Positions 9,734 to 19,193 are shown, numbered from the stretch's first letter. The stretch is 64,000 nt of DNA from Planctomycetota bacterium (GCA_024278955.1 JAJRSE010000139.1:18620-82619), one strand, 5' to 3'. Notes: generated by a model not told the origin, from the letters alone. Program-made: numbers and translations.

Positions 9734-10981
9734 ATGCCAGCCACTATGCCTGACGTCAATTCGTCTCGCAGCGAACAGGTGTTCTCGGTTTCTCAACTGA
9801 CGGCGCAGCTCAAGGGCGTGGTCGAGGAGAACTTTTCGCAGGTTTGGGTCGCGGGCGAGATTTCAAATTTCTCGCGGCCGCAATCAGGCCATTGTTACTT
9901 CACCCTTAAAGACGACAACGCCCAGCTACGCGGAGTGATTTGGCGTGGGACCGCGTCGAAGCTCAAGTTCGACGTTCACGATGGTCTGGAAGTGATTTGC
10001 CGTGGGCGGCTGGACGTTTATCCTCCGCGTGGCAGTTACCAGCTAGTGGTCGATCAGCTCCAGCCGCAAGGTATTGGAGCCTTGGAGCTGGCGCTTCGCA
10101 AATTACGCGAAAAGTTGGAGAAGGAAGGACTGTTCGACGATGCCCGCAAGCAGCCGCTGCCAACTTTTCCGCGACGAATCGGAGTCGTAACCAGCCCGAC
10201 GGGAGCCGCGATTCGAGATTTCCTGGAAGTCATGCGGCGACGCTGGCAAGGCGTCGAGGTTTTTATCTTCCCGGTACGAGTCCAGGGAGACGGTGCCGCG
10301 GCAGAAATCGCTCATGCAATACAGCAAGCAAACCGACTTATGCCGTCGCTTGACGTGCTGGTCGTTGGTCGTGGCGGAGGTAGCCTCGAAGACCTTTGGG
10401 CGTTTAACGAAGAACCGGTCGTGCGATCGCTTGCCGATTCCCGCGTGCCGACGGTTTCGGCTGTCGGCCATGAGATTGATGTTACGCTTGCCGACCTAGC
10501 AGCTGACGTAAGGGCATTGACTCCGAGCGAAGCCGCGGAGCGTGTTGTCCCCTCGGCTCGGGACGTCGCAGAGTTGATGCGAGGCTTGCAAACTCGACTA
10601 CAAAACGTACTTGCCGGACAGCTCGACATGGCTCGTCGACGCTTGGATTCGATCGCAAGCCGACCGGCTTTTGCGCGTCCGCTCGATGGCGTCCACCATT
10701 TAAGTCGCCGGTTAGACGATCTTGCGTCGCGCCATCACGGGGCGATCCAAGTGAACTTGCGAGAGCAGCAAGGCCGGGTCGCGGCGATCAGCGGGAAACT
10801 CGAAAGCCTGAGCCCCTTGGCGGTGCTCTCTCGGGGTTATAGTCTCACGCAAGATTCAACCGACGGCACGTTAATCACTTCAAGCAAGCAACTAAAAAAG
10901 GGACAACAAATTTCGACGCGTCTAGCCGTAGGCACTGTGACTAGCACCATCGATAGTTTAGAAAAACAAAACAGCCGTTAG
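9734..10981 (+). CDS. xseA: Exodeoxyribonuclease VII large subunit
   Basis: Catalytic subunit of exonuclease VII, which degrades single-stranded DNA from both ends and works with several copies of XseB. The 415-residue protein starts with an OB fold (FSVSQLTAQLKGVVEENF, WVAGEISNFSRPQSGH) and contains the catalytic-domain blocks PRRIGVVTSPTGAAIRDFL, VVGRGGGSLEDLWAFN and SAVGHEIDVTLADLAADVRA, then a coiled-coil region and the GYSLT C-terminus. I chose the ATG at 9734, preceded by AAGGAAAA; the TTG at 9680 adds 18 non-family residues. xseB follows after 61 bp. Confidence 0.96.
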   Translation: MPATMPDVNSSRSEQVFSVSQLTAQLKGVVEENFSQVWVAGEISNFSRPQSGHCYFTLKDDNAQLRGVIWRGTASKLKFDVHDGLEVICRGRLDVYPPRGSYQLVVDQLQPQGIGALELALRKLREKLEKEGLFDDARKQPLPTFPRRIGVVTSPTGAAIRDFLEVMRRRWQGVEVFIFPVRVQGDGAAAEIAHAIQQANRLMPSLDVLVVGRGGGSLEDLWAFNEEPVVRSLADSRVPTVSAVGHEIDVTLADLAADVRALTPSEAAERVVPSARDVAELMRGLQTRLQNVLAGQLDMARRRLDSIASRPAFARPLDGVHHLSRRLDDLASRHHGAIQVNLREQQGRVAAISGKLESLSPLAVLSRGYSLTQDSTDGTLITSSKQLKKGQQISTRLAVGTVTSTIDSLEKQNSR

Positions 10982-11042
10982 CATCGGCGCAACACCAAAC
11001 CAGCACCAACTAGCCCACCACCTTCCAACAACATAAAGCACC

Positions 11043-11399
11043 ATGGCCAAGAAAAAAGCCGCTAAAACTACCGAGACCAATTTCGAGCAATCGCTCGAAG
11101 AGTTAGAAACCATCGTGGCGAAGCTCGAAGGAGGCAAGCTTGGTTTGGCTGAGTCGCTCGATCACTACGAGCATGGCGTCCAGCACCTGAAGGCTTGTTA
11201 TCACCAGCTCAACGAAGCCGAGCGGCGAATCGAGCTGGTCAGCGATCTTGACGCCTCGGGACGACCTCAAACCCAGCCATTCGAGGAATCGGGCGACGAG
11301 TCGCTGGTCGAGAAAAGTTCAGCCCGTAGTAGCCGGCGGAGCGTGAAAAAGAGCAGTAAAACGAGTAGCGACGTAGACGATAGCTCCTCGCTATTTTAG
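11043..11399 (+). CDS. xseB: Exodeoxyribonuclease VII small subunit
   Basis: Accessory subunit that binds the XseA coiled coil. The 118-residue protein contains the family core NFEQSLEELETIVAKLEGG, LGLAESLDHYEHGVQHLKAC and EAERRIELV within the first 75 residues. The C-terminal 40 residues form a Ser/Lys-rich tail not found in short homologues. It lies between xseA and the prenyl synthase, an order seen in many bacteria. Confidence 0.93.
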   Translation: MAKKKAAKTTETNFEQSLEELETIVAKLEGGKLGLAESLDHYEHGVQHLKACYHQLNEAERRIELVSDLDASGRPQTQPFEESGDESLVEKSSARSSRRSVKKSSKTSSDVDDSSSLF

Positions 11400-11451
11400 G
11401 ATGAGAGAGAATCTCAGAGTTCACGGCCCTTTCTACTTCCAAAATTTTTCA

Positions 11452-12345
11452 ATGAACGTAAAAGCAGCTGCCCAATCAATGCATAATCAAAAACTGCGAG
11501 GATTGATTGAAGATTCGCTGAAAAGTGCCCTGCAATTCGACTCGGGTTGTCCGGCTCGGCTTCGCGAAGCGATGGAATACAGCTTGCTGGCCCCAGGCAA
11601 ACGACTCCGCCCTCAACTAGTGCTCTTCGCAGCAGAAGCTTGTGGTGGCGCGATTCGCGAGGCGCTGCCGGCAGCGGCTGCGGTCGAGATGATTCACGCC
11701 TATTCGTTGGTCCACGACGATTTGCCCGCCATGGACGACGACGACTTGCGTCGGGGCCGACCGACGTGCCATAAACAATTCGACGAAGCGACCGCCATTT
11801 TGGTGGGCGACGCTTTGCTCGCTCGAGCGTTTGAGGTGCTAGCCAGCAAAATCCAGCCTGCTGGACGGGCGGCCCGATGTTGTGCCGAGCTGGCCTCGGC
11901 TGCCGGGGCTGCCAAGCTGGTGGGTGGCCAGGCAGACGATCTCGACGGCGAAGTTGGCAACGACTCGCTCGATCAATTAGAATCGATTCATCGGCGCAAG
12001 ACCGGCGCGTTGTTTCGCGTGTCGCTCCGTTTGGGAGCAATCGTGGCGGATGCAACGCCAGAGCAGTTGGCGGCGTTGGACTCGTATGGCGAACACCTGG
12101 GGCTTGCGTTTCAGGTGGTCGACGATTTGCTGGATGTTTCCGGAACAGAAGGAGAGGTTGGCAAACGGTTGGGCAAGGATGCGGAACGCGGGAAGACGAC
12201 CTATCCTTCTGTGCTAGGCATCGAGGCGAGCCGCGAACGTGCGGAAAATCTTGTTGAGCAGGCGTGCGAGGCAATCGCATGTTTCGGAGAATCGGCCGCC
12301 CAGTTACAAGAACTTGCTCTGTTTGTGCAACGGAGAAACAAATGA
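11452..12345 (+). CDS. ispA: Short-chain polyprenyl (farnesyl/geranylgeranyl) diphosphate synthase
   Basis: Condenses isopentenyl diphosphate with allylic diphosphates. Both Asp-rich Mg-binding sites are present: HDDLPAMDDDDLRRG and FQVVDDLLDVSG. KRLGKDAERGKTTYPS and GGQADDL also fit. The residues just before the first Asp site (IHAYSLV) match E. coli IspA, which suggests a C15 product, but C20 cannot be excluded. The ATG at 11452 gives 297 residues; the frame opens at 11401 right after xseB. Its stop overlaps the dxs start (ATGA), so the two are likely translationally coupled. Confidence 0.93.
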   Translation: MNVKAAAQSMHNQKLRGLIEDSLKSALQFDSGCPARLREAMEYSLLAPGKRLRPQLVLFAAEACGGAIREALPAAAAVEMIHAYSLVHDDLPAMDDDDLRRGRPTCHKQFDEATAILVGDALLARAFEVLASKIQPAGRAARCCAELASAAGAAKLVGGQADDLDGEVGNDSLDQLESIHRRKTGALFRVSLRLGAIVADATPEQLAALDSYGEHLGLAFQVVDDLLDVSGTEGEVGKRLGKDAERGKTTYPSVLGIEASRERAENLVEQACEAIACFGESAAQLQELALFVQRRNK

Positions 12346-14237
12346 CCCATCCAATACTATCGGCGATCGAAAGCCCCGACGACCTTAGCAAGCTCTCGCT
12401 ACCGCAGCTCGAACAGCTCGCGACCGAGATGCGCGACGTGCTTTGCAACTTGATTGCATGCCGTAGTGCGCACTTCGCTTCGAATCTTGGTGTAGTAGAG
12501 CTTTGCATCGCCCTGCACGACGCGTTCGACTTTCGTCGCGATCGATTGATTTGGGATACCGGCCACCAGGTTTACCCTCATAAGTTGATTACCGGGCGCT
12601 ACGCGCAGTTCGACACGATGCGCACCAAAGGCGGGTTGATGGGTTATCCCAACCCAGACGAGAGCGAGTACGACCTGTTTATGACCGGCCACGCCGGGGC
12701 AAGCATTTCGACCGCCTTGGGACTCGCCAGCGGCGACGACTTTCTTCGCAAAGATGAAGCCCGGCATTCGATTGCAGTGATTGGCGACGGAGCGTTTCCC
12801 TCGGGCGTTGTGTTTGAGGCGATGAACAATGCCCGACGTCAGAGCGAGAAACTACTGGTCGTATTGAACGACAACCAAATGTCGATTTGCCCGCGGGTCG
12901 GTGGCGTTGCCGACTACCTCGACCGATTGCGCATCAACCCGATGTACACCGGCTTTAAGGATGAGATCGCGAAAATCCTTAGCAAAGTACCGCTGCTCGG
13001 CGACCCGACCGAACGATTTCTCGTGCAGCTAAAAGAAGCTGCCAAGGCAGGGCTCAGCGGCGGGATGATGTTCGAGGACATGGGGTTCCGCTATGTGGGG
13101 CCGATCGATGGCCATAACATCGGCCTCTTGCGTAAGTATTTCAAAATGGTGCAGCGTATCGAGGGCCCTGTGCTGCTGCATGTAGTCACCGAAAAGGGAC
13201 ATGGCTTTCAGCCTGCGACCGAAGATCCCGTGCTGTACCACGCGCCGCCTCAGTTCGTACATCGTGAAGATCAGGTCGTGACGTTAAAGAAGAGTTCGTC
13301 AAGAGCGTACACCCACGTTGCTTCCGAGGCGATTGAATCGCAGATGGAAGCCAACCCGCTTGTGACCGTGATGACAGCTGCCATGTGCCAAGGCAACAAA
13401 CTAGAGCGAGTACGAGACAAGTTCCCCGAACGATTTTTCGATACCGGAATTTGCGAGTCGCACACCGTGGCCTTTGCCGCAGGGCAAGCCAAGGCAGGCA
13501 TGCGACCGATCGTCAACATTTACAGCACCTTCATGCAACGTGCTTACGATCACATTTTCCAAGAAGTCGCCTTGCAGAATTTGCCGGTTACGTTGATGCT
13601 CGACCGAGGCGGCTTGGCCGGACCCGACGGACCGACGCACCACGGGGTATTCGATTTTGGTTATCTGCGTGTGTTTCCAAACATGACCGTTATGGCTCCT
13701 GGCGACACTCGCGACCTGCCTGCCATGCTTGATTTTGCACTCCAGCACGACGGCCCGTGCGCCATTCGTTACCCCAAAGCGGTCGCTGTAGAAATCGAAC
13801 GCAAAGTTGCGCCGATCGAGTACGGGAAAAGCGAAATCTTGAGTTGGGGCACCGACGGCTGCCTCATTTCTTGCGGCGCATTGCTCTCCCGCTGTGTCGA
13901 AGCGGCCTCGCGTCTTCGCGACGAAGGCCTCGACGTCGGCGTCATCAACGCCCGATTCCTCAAACCCCTAGATACCGAGGTGATTTTGCGAGCCGTACGC
14001 GAATGTCGTTTCGTGGTCACGGTCGAAGAAGCCGCCCTAGCGGGTGGCTTTGGCAGCGCGGTGCTTGAAGCTGCAGCCGACGCGAGCGTAGATGCAAGTC
14101 GCGTACGCCGACTGGGCATTGCAGACCACTACGTCGAGCACGGCGAGCGGGACGAACTGCTGGCCGATCTGGGGCTGGACGTAGAGCATATTATTGCAAG
14201 TTGCCGAGAGTCGTCTGGTGTTTCGGTTGAGTCTTGA
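12342..14237 (+). CDS. dxs: 1-deoxy-D-xylulose-5-phosphate synthase
   Basis: First enzyme of the MEP isoprenoid pathway; a thiamine diphosphate enzyme joining pyruvate and glyceraldehyde 3-phosphate. The 631-residue protein has DTGHQVYPHKLITGR, TGHAGASISTALG, the ThDP motif beginning GDGAFPSGVVFEAMNN, YVGPIDGHN, and the transketolase-like central domain with DRGGLAGPDGPTHHG. The ATG at 12342 overlaps the ispA stop codon; the frame extends further back inside ispA, but that part is antifamily sequence. With ispA it forms a supply unit for prenyl diphosphates. Confidence 0.95.
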   Translation: MTHPILSAIESPDDLSKLSLPQLEQLATEMRDVLCNLIACRSAHFASNLGVVELCIALHDAFDFRRDRLIWDTGHQVYPHKLITGRYAQFDTMRTKGGLMGYPNPDESEYDLFMTGHAGASISTALGLASGDDFLRKDEARHSIAVIGDGAFPSGVVFEAMNNARRQSEKLLVVLNDNQMSICPRVGGVADYLDRLRINPMYTGFKDEIAKILSKVPLLGDPTERFLVQLKEAAKAGLSGGMMFEDMGFRYVGPIDGHNIGLLRKYFKMVQRIEGPVLLHVVTEKGHGFQPATEDPVLYHAPPQFVHREDQVVTLKKSSSRAYTHVASEAIESQMEANPLVTVMTAAMCQGNKLERVRDKFPERFFDTGICESHTVAFAAGQAKAGMRPIVNIYSTFMQRAYDHIFQEVALQNLPVTLMLDRGGLAGPDGPTHHGVFDFGYLRVFPNMTVMAPGDTRDLPAMLDFALQHDGPCAIRYPKAVAVEIERKVAPIEYGKSEILSWGTDGCLISCGALLSRCVEAASRLRDEGLDVGVINARFLKPLDTEVILRAVRECRFVVTVEEAALAGGFGSAVLEAAADASVDASRVRRLGIADHYVEHGERDELLADLGLDVEHIIASCRESSGVSVES

Positions 14238-14342
14238 TCAGAGTTTGGTGTCCTGTGAAGGTTGAATTCTATACACGAGCCAGGGTAAAATAGCCGCATC
14301 AACCCGCCTGGTTTCCCACCTGAAATTTTTTGAGGACGTGCA

Positions 14343-14510
14343 TTGGCTACCCAGTGGTACTATCTAGATGGGGGCAAACAACTTGGCCCCGTCAGTGGGA
14401 AGAAGTTAAAAGACTTTGCCGACTTTGGAGAAATTTTTCCTTGGACACCAGCTCGACGTGTTCAGAATGGCGAAACCGTGCCGTGGACGCGGGAGACTTG
14501 GAAGAACTGA
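14343..14510 (+). CDS. Stand-alone GYF_2-domain mini-protein
   Basis: A 55-residue open frame starting at TTG, with GAGGA eight bases upstream. The translation contains QWYYLDGGKQLGPVSGKKL followed by IFPWTPARRVQNG and a final W, the pattern of a GYF_2 domain (PF14237: WYY..-G-..GPvs...L). GYF_2 domains are usually joined to membrane proteins in planctomycetes; here one forms nearly the whole protein. It lies about 105 bp after dxs. Function is unknown, probably binding of proline-rich peptides by analogy. Confidence 0.6.
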   Translation: MATQWYYLDGGKQLGPVSGKKLKDFADFGEIFPWTPARRVQNGETVPWTRETWKN

Positions 14511-14646
14511 AGCGGGAACAATAATGCTAGCACACACTCGATCGCTCTATCGGGGCGTTGAGGTTTGTGTTAAGAATCAAGCGATAGCAGAGGATAAGCA
14601 AAACTGGACCGTTGGCGACGCGAAACCACTCGTTGTGATCAATAGC

Positions 14647-15087
14647 ATGTTTGGAAATACTGTCTCAATTCGAAATGCAGTGGCTTTGTACCTCGCAATG
14701 AGCGTGCCCTGCCAGGCCGTATTCGCCGCATATCGCACTTATACGCCTGATTGTCGCTATCAATGTGAGTGCGAAGAAAACAGCAAATGCAAGCCTCCGT
14801 GCAACTCGTTGTACCGTACCGGGTGCGTTTGCAGTTCGCGTAACAACACGCAGCCACAAAGCCAGTCTTGTAATTGCGAATGCCATAAGCTCCCGCTAGA
14901 GGGTCTGCCGCTCTCTCAGCAAAACTCGCGTTCTCTCTCGGAAATCCTGCGATGTAATGCCAGTGCCCTCTCGTGTGCTCTGTCAAATATTTTTGACCTG
15001 TCGCACGAGACGACCTTTGCTGGCTCACAAAGTAGCTCCAACATGATGCAGCAACCCTGCATCCTCTTCTGCCGTTTCTTACTCTAA
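14647..15087 (+). CDS. Secreted Cys-rich protein with C-terminal CILFCRFLL tail (family member A)
   Basis: A 146-residue protein starting MFGNTVSIRN, with a hydrophobic export signal ending near residue 27 (CQAVFAA). The mature part has cysteine clusters: CRYQCECEENSKCKPPC, TGCVC and CNCECHK. It ends in PCILFCRFLL, the same terminal pattern as the proteins at 19470 and 30219. I chose this ATG because it gives a signal peptide; the frame is open upstream to 14416, but that leader overlaps the GYF mini-gene. The cysteine content and the metal-pump neighbourhood suggest periplasmic metal binding (inference). Confidence 0.6.
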   Translation: MFGNTVSIRNAVALYLAMSVPCQAVFAAYRTYTPDCRYQCECEENSKCKPPCNSLYRTGCVCSSRNNTQPQSQSCNCECHKLPLEGLPLSQQNSRSLSEILRCNASALSCALSNIFDLSHETTFAGSQSSSNMMQQPCILFCRFLL

Positions 15088-15337
15088 GCGGCTGTTGCTT
15101 GGCTCCTGCTGAGTCGCCACTGTGCGCTCACGTTATCTAAGCCCTCTATGTCATTGATTCGTTTTTCCGTGCGCGGTGAATAACGAGTTTTTCTTGACAA
15201 CAGATTACCCCATGTTCGAGTCGAATTCATGACTTTCCACAACTGCAAGCGTTTGAATCCATCAAAAGTATCCGACCGGTTTCCACAGTTGATAGTTCTG
15301 ATGCACAACCCCTTAAGCGACACATACGGAATAAACT

Positions 15338-16135
15338 ATGCCAAGAATATTCATGAAGTCGATAAAGCGAATCGTACCGCTCGTGGTGACGATCTACTTC
15401 ATCCCCCGGTTGACTCTCTTCTACATTCTGTGCGGCATGATCGACGTGCTGCGAAATAAAAAATGCAACCTTAGGTTGTTTGGAGGCTATTTCTTCGGCA
15501 ATGGCTTGCTGACGTGGTTCTTATCTCCGCTGAACCTGTTGATGGACTTATTGGCGTTTCCTTACCGGAACAAAGGCATCTACGAACTCGCTGATTTGCC
15601 CGAAAGCCATCGACAGGAAATCGCAGCAATCCTTAAAACTGCAGATGACGATGATTTCCTCGATCTGTTAAAAAACCAGATGGAAAATCGAAAGCGAATC
15701 ATGCTTTTCTTCAAATGGTATGGCAAGAATAATGAGACTTTCGATAGCGTGCCTGAGTTTCATAAACCTTATAAATACATTCGCACGATCGGAGTTTCCG
15801 CCTTCAACAAGAACCAATCGACGTCGGAGCATTTTGGGCCTCTCCGAGTAACGCTCAGAGTGCTGTACAATATCGGACCTACACCCGAAGGCGACAGTTT
15901 TATCGAAGTTGCCCATCACACTAACAACTGGCGTGACCAACGACTGTTCATCTTCGACGACACCTTGCAACACAAATCGTGTAATGAATCAGGCGGCATC
16001 CGTTATTGCATGTTCATTGATATACTCAGGCCATCGCCTTGGCCCCGAGTTATGAGTACTTTTTTAGCCGGCGTCCGATGCTGTGTGTTCCGGGTCAATA
16101 CTCTGTTTTACAAAAACTGGGAAGTTCTTCGGTGA
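15338..16135 (+). CDS. Aspartyl/asparaginyl beta-hydroxylase family protein (LpxO-like)
   Basis: A 265-residue membrane-anchored protein of the PF05118 Fe(II)/2-oxoglutarate oxygenase family. An N-terminal membrane helix (about residues 10-35) is followed by FFGNGLLTWFLSPLN, like LpxO, and by the double-stranded beta-helix: HFGPLRVTLR (first Fe ligand His, HxG form as in AspH), FIEVAHHTNNWRDQRLFIFD, and LQHKSCNESGGIRYCMFIDI with the second His and the 2-oxoglutarate-binding Arg. LpxO hydroxylates the lipid A acyl chain; this one may modify lipid A or a surface peptide. It is placed at the 5' edge of the metal island. Confidence 0.72.
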   Translation: MPRIFMKSIKRIVPLVVTIYFIPRLTLFYILCGMIDVLRNKKCNLRLFGGYFFGNGLLTWFLSPLNLLMDLLAFPYRNKGIYELADLPESHRQEIAAILKTADDDDFLDLLKNQMENRKRIMLFFKWYGKNNETFDSVPEFHKPYKYIRTIGVSAFNKNQSTSEHFGPLRVTLRVLYNIGPTPEGDSFIEVAHHTNNWRDQRLFIFDDTLQHKSCNESGGIRYCMFIDILRPSPWPRVMSTFLAGVRCCVFRVNTLFYKNWEVLR

Positions 16136-16237
16136 GATACGACCCGTGAAGAAACAGAGAATTGGCCTACGCGAAAGGTACGATGCCTTTCGTTCGTCAA
16201 TTTCAAAAATCCCTTATCCCTCTCTTGATTGTTCGTT

Positions 16238-18415
16238 ATGAATACTGAAATAACACCGCTTGCCTTCAAAATCTATGGCATGGACTGCGCTGAAGAAGTG
16301 GCGACGCTAAAACGCGAGTTGGGCCCGCTAACCGATGGCGAGGAGCAACTGGCGTTCGATATTCTCAACGCCAAGCTCTTTGTTGAAGCGGGGGCACTCT
16401 CCTCCGAGGAAGTAATTCAGGCCGTTTCGCGTACCGGTATGCGGGCCGAGGTGTGGCAGGAAGATGCCGACCAGCAAGCGGACGTCGGTTTTTGGCAGCA
16501 ACATGGCCGCAGCGTGTTGACCGTGGCCAGCGGCCTGTTTGGCTTGCTCGGCTTTGTTTATCACGCCAAGCTCGCAGGCAGTATTTCTGGAGCGTTGGGC
16601 TCGGAAGGAATGGGCGTTGCGGAGAGCGTACCACGGTTGGCAATCCTGCTTTATCTCTCTGGGGTCATTACCGGAGTTTGGCAAGTCTTTCCCAAGGCGT
16701 GGCGTGCGGCAATCACTTTACGGCCCGATATCAATCTGCTGATGACGGTTGCTGTCGTGGGGGCTGCCGCAATTGGCGAATGGTTTGAAGCGGCAACGGT
16801 CGCTTTCCTATTCTCGGTATCGTTGGTATTAGAATCGTGGAGCGTCGGCCGTGCGAGACGTGCGATCGCGGCTTTGATGGAACTCGCACCACCAGCGGCG
16901 CGCGTGCGTGACGCCAACGGCGCTGAAACCGAGGTGCCGCCCGATCAAGTTGCCATCGGCACGGTGTTTGTTGTTCGCCCAGGCGAGAAAATACCGCTCG
17001 ATGGCCAAGTCGTCAGGGGAGAAAGCGATGTGAATCAAGCCCCCATTACCGGCGAAAGTGTTCCGGTCGAAAAAAACGTGGGGGCAGAAATCTTCGCCGG
17101 CACCATCAATGGCGACGGCACCCTCGAAATCGAATGTACAAAACGAGCCGAGGACTCGACCCTCGCGAACATCATCCGCATGGTCGGCCAGGCTCAATCT
17201 CGCCGGGCGCCCTCAGAGAAATGGGTCGAAAAGTTTGCAAGAATTTACACGCCGATCGTGATGATAATTGCCGTCGCTATTCTGCTGGTTCCGCCCTTGT
17301 TGTTTGGGGGCGAATGGTTCGATTGGTTGTATCGCGCTTTGGTATTGCTGGTGATCGCTTGCCCCTGTGCGCTGGTTATCTCAACTCCTGTAAGTGTTGT
17401 CGCCTCGTTGGCTGCCGCGGCGAAGAACGGCGTGCTCATCAAAGGAGGCATTTACGTCGAAGCTCCCGCACACCTCAAAGCGATTGCGATGGACAAGACG
17501 GGCACACTCACCGAAGGCAAACCGGCGGTTGTCGACGTCGTGCCCCTCAGTGGCCATAGCGAAACGGAATTGCTCGAACGCGTCGCAGCACTCGAATCGC
17601 AAAGCAATCATCCGTTGGCGCGGGCTATCGTCGCCGCTGCTAACGAACGTAACATCAAAATCCCCGTTGCCGACGAGTTTGAAATTATCCAGGGTAAAGG
17701 GGCCACAGGCCGTATCGAGGGCAAGCTCTATTGGCTGGGCTCGCACCGCTACCTCGAAGAGCGGAAGCAAGAAACGCCGGAGGTCCACGAGCAGTTGGAA
17801 GCGATGCAGCAAGCCGGTCGCACGGTAGTGGTCGTTGGCAACGAAAAACACGTCTGCGGCTTTATCACCTTGGCCGACACGTTACGCCCAACGGCTGCCG
17901 ACACGCTCTTGCAATTGCGAGACACTGGAATTGAACATCTGGTCATGCTCACCGGCGACAACCAAGGCACCGCAGATGTAATCGCACGCGAAGTCGGTAT
18001 CGACGAAGTGCATGCCGAGTTGCTCCCTGCCGACAAAGTCGCGGCCGTCGAGTCGCTGGTCGAGAAATACCATCAGGTGGCAATGATCGGCGATGGCGTC
18101 AACGACGCACCAGCGCTCGCCCGCGCAACTTTAGGCATTGCCATGGGCGCGGCTGGTAGCGACGCAGCCATCGAAACTGCCGATATCGCGCTCATGTCCG
18201 ATGACCTCACAAAACTTCCCTGGCTCATCAACCACTCACGACGAACGCTGAACATCATCCGGCAGAACATTCTCTTCTCGCTCGCCGTAAAAGCCCTCTT
18301 CGTAGTCCTGACCTTCGCCGGTTTCGCCTCGCTGTGGGCCGCCATCGCTGCCGACATGGGCGCCTCGCTGCTGGTAATCTTCAACGGGCTGCGTTTGCTG
18401 CGACCAAATAAATGA
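16238..18415 (+). CDS. P1B-type heavy-metal ATPase (Zn/Cd/Pb class)
   Basis: Exports soft divalent cations across the inner membrane. The 725-residue protein has an N-terminal HMA-like fold in which the usual CxxC is reduced to GMDCAEE, membrane helices, TGES, the transmembrane CPC at 375-377, DKTGTLTEGKP with the phosphorylated Asp at 419, SNHPLA, and GDGVNDAPALA near 618. The CPC motif and the ZntA/CadA-like order favour Zn/Cd/Pb over Cu. The ATG at 16238 removes three vector-like residues of the open frame. Its stop codon overlaps the start of the MerT-like gene (ATGA), so the two are coupled. Confidence 0.92.
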   Translation: MNTEITPLAFKIYGMDCAEEVATLKRELGPLTDGEEQLAFDILNAKLFVEAGALSSEEVIQAVSRTGMRAEVWQEDADQQADVGFWQQHGRSVLTVASGLFGLLGFVYHAKLAGSISGALGSEGMGVAESVPRLAILLYLSGVITGVWQVFPKAWRAAITLRPDINLLMTVAVVGAAAIGEWFEAATVAFLFSVSLVLESWSVGRARRAIAALMELAPPAARVRDANGAETEVPPDQVAIGTVFVVRPGEKIPLDGQVVRGESDVNQAPITGESVPVEKNVGAEIFAGTINGDGTLEIECTKRAEDSTLANIIRMVGQAQSRRAPSEKWVEKFARIYTPIVMIIAVAILLVPPLLFGGEWFDWLYRALVLLVIACPCALVISTPVSVVASLAAAAKNGVLIKGGIYVEAPAHLKAIAMDKTGTLTEGKPAVVDVVPLSGHSETELLERVAALESQSNHPLARAIVAAANERNIKIPVADEFEIIQGKGATGRIEGKLYWLGSHRYLEERKQETPEVHEQLEAMQQAGRTVVVVGNEKHVCGFITLADTLRPTAADTLLQLRDTGIEHLVMLTGDNQGTADVIAREVGIDEVHAELLPADKVAAVESLVEKYHQVAMIGDGVNDAPALARATLGIAMGAAGSDAAIETADIALMSDDLTKLPWLINHSRRTLNIIRQNILFSLAVKALFVVLTFAGFASLWAAIAADMGASLLVIFNGLRLLRPNK

Positions 18416-19193
18416 ATGGGCCAGGTTGCCGGTGCGAGACCGAAAACCCTTCGGGAGCCTGTTGCTTGGGAAGTGTCGCCAAGGGTATCGAGGTTGCGAA
18501 AGCAGAACTGCACATCGACCCAGCGAGTGTTCAATCAACGCCGGTCCTTGCCGAGCCACCATCGATTCGAGGCGAAAGGATTGCCAAAATCGGTACGATT
18601 GTCTCGGCCATCATGGCATCGGCCTGCTGTTGGCTGCCGTTGGTTTTGCTGGCCCTCGGTGTGTCGGGTGCCGGGATCGCTTCGGCGCTGGAGGCTTATC
18701 GTCCTCTATTTATGGTTGTGACGTTTAGTTTTCTGGCGGCTGCATTCTATTACACGTATCGCCCTAAAAAATCAGCTGACCGAGATGGGCATGGTTGTTG
18801 TGCTACTGAAGAAACCAAGGATTGTTGCACTTCGACTACGAAGGGGCGTTTCAACATGATGGCAATGAACAAGGTCATGCTCTGGGTCGTAACAGCGTTT
18901 TCCCAAGCTATGTCGGTGCGTTGCTTGGAACGAACAGCAGCAGTGTCGCCCCTAGCGACATGAACACCACCGTATTCAAAATTGATGGCATGACTTGCGT
19001 GGGCCGTGCTGCGATCGTCGAAAAAGCAGTTCGCGAAGTGCCTGGGGTATTAGCTGTTGATGTCGAATATGAGCATGGGCAAGCAATTGTCGGTACGGGC
19101 CTACGCTGTCCCGTTCCAACAGAACAGATCATTCAGGCACTCCGTCAAGTAGGTTATGGGGCACAGCTGTCCGAATTTCCCGGGCTAAAATAA
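18412..19193 (+). pseudogene. MerT-MerP fusion (mercuric ion transporter), frameshifted
   Basis: Inner-membrane mercury uptake protein with a C-terminal HMA domain, interrupted by a frame change. Frame one (18412-18963) gives a MerT-like part: ASACCWLPLVLLALGVSGAG (the Cys pair of helix 1), LEAYRPLF, and a cytoplasmic Cys-rich loop with GCCATEE and DCCTST. The family continues FPSYVGALLGTN in another frame from about 18900 and runs into the HMA domain (MNTTVFKIDGMTCVGR). One missing T in the TTTT run at 18898-18901 restores AFFPSYVG, so a single-base deletion or sequencing error explains it. The HMA metal motif is also damaged: GMTCVGR instead of GMTCxxC. Overlaps the ATPase stop. Confidence 0.8.

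Noticed and set aside
8725..9753. 342-residue plus-strand frame overlapping the DUF374 gene
   Set aside because: Different frame of the same DNA with low-complexity Arg/Ser/Pro sequence; the DUF374 and xseA motifs are in other frames.
11414..12508. 364-residue open frame on the minus strand opposite ispA
   Set aside because: Pro/Arg/Ser-rich translation with no motif; it lies antisense to ispA, whose motifs are all intact. A high-GC shadow frame.
18895..18905. Programmed -1 frameshift site in the mer gene
   Set aside because: The in-frame codons TTT-TCC preceded by G do not form a standard X-XXY-YYZ slippery heptamer, and the HMA site is damaged too, so mutation or sequencing error is simpler.
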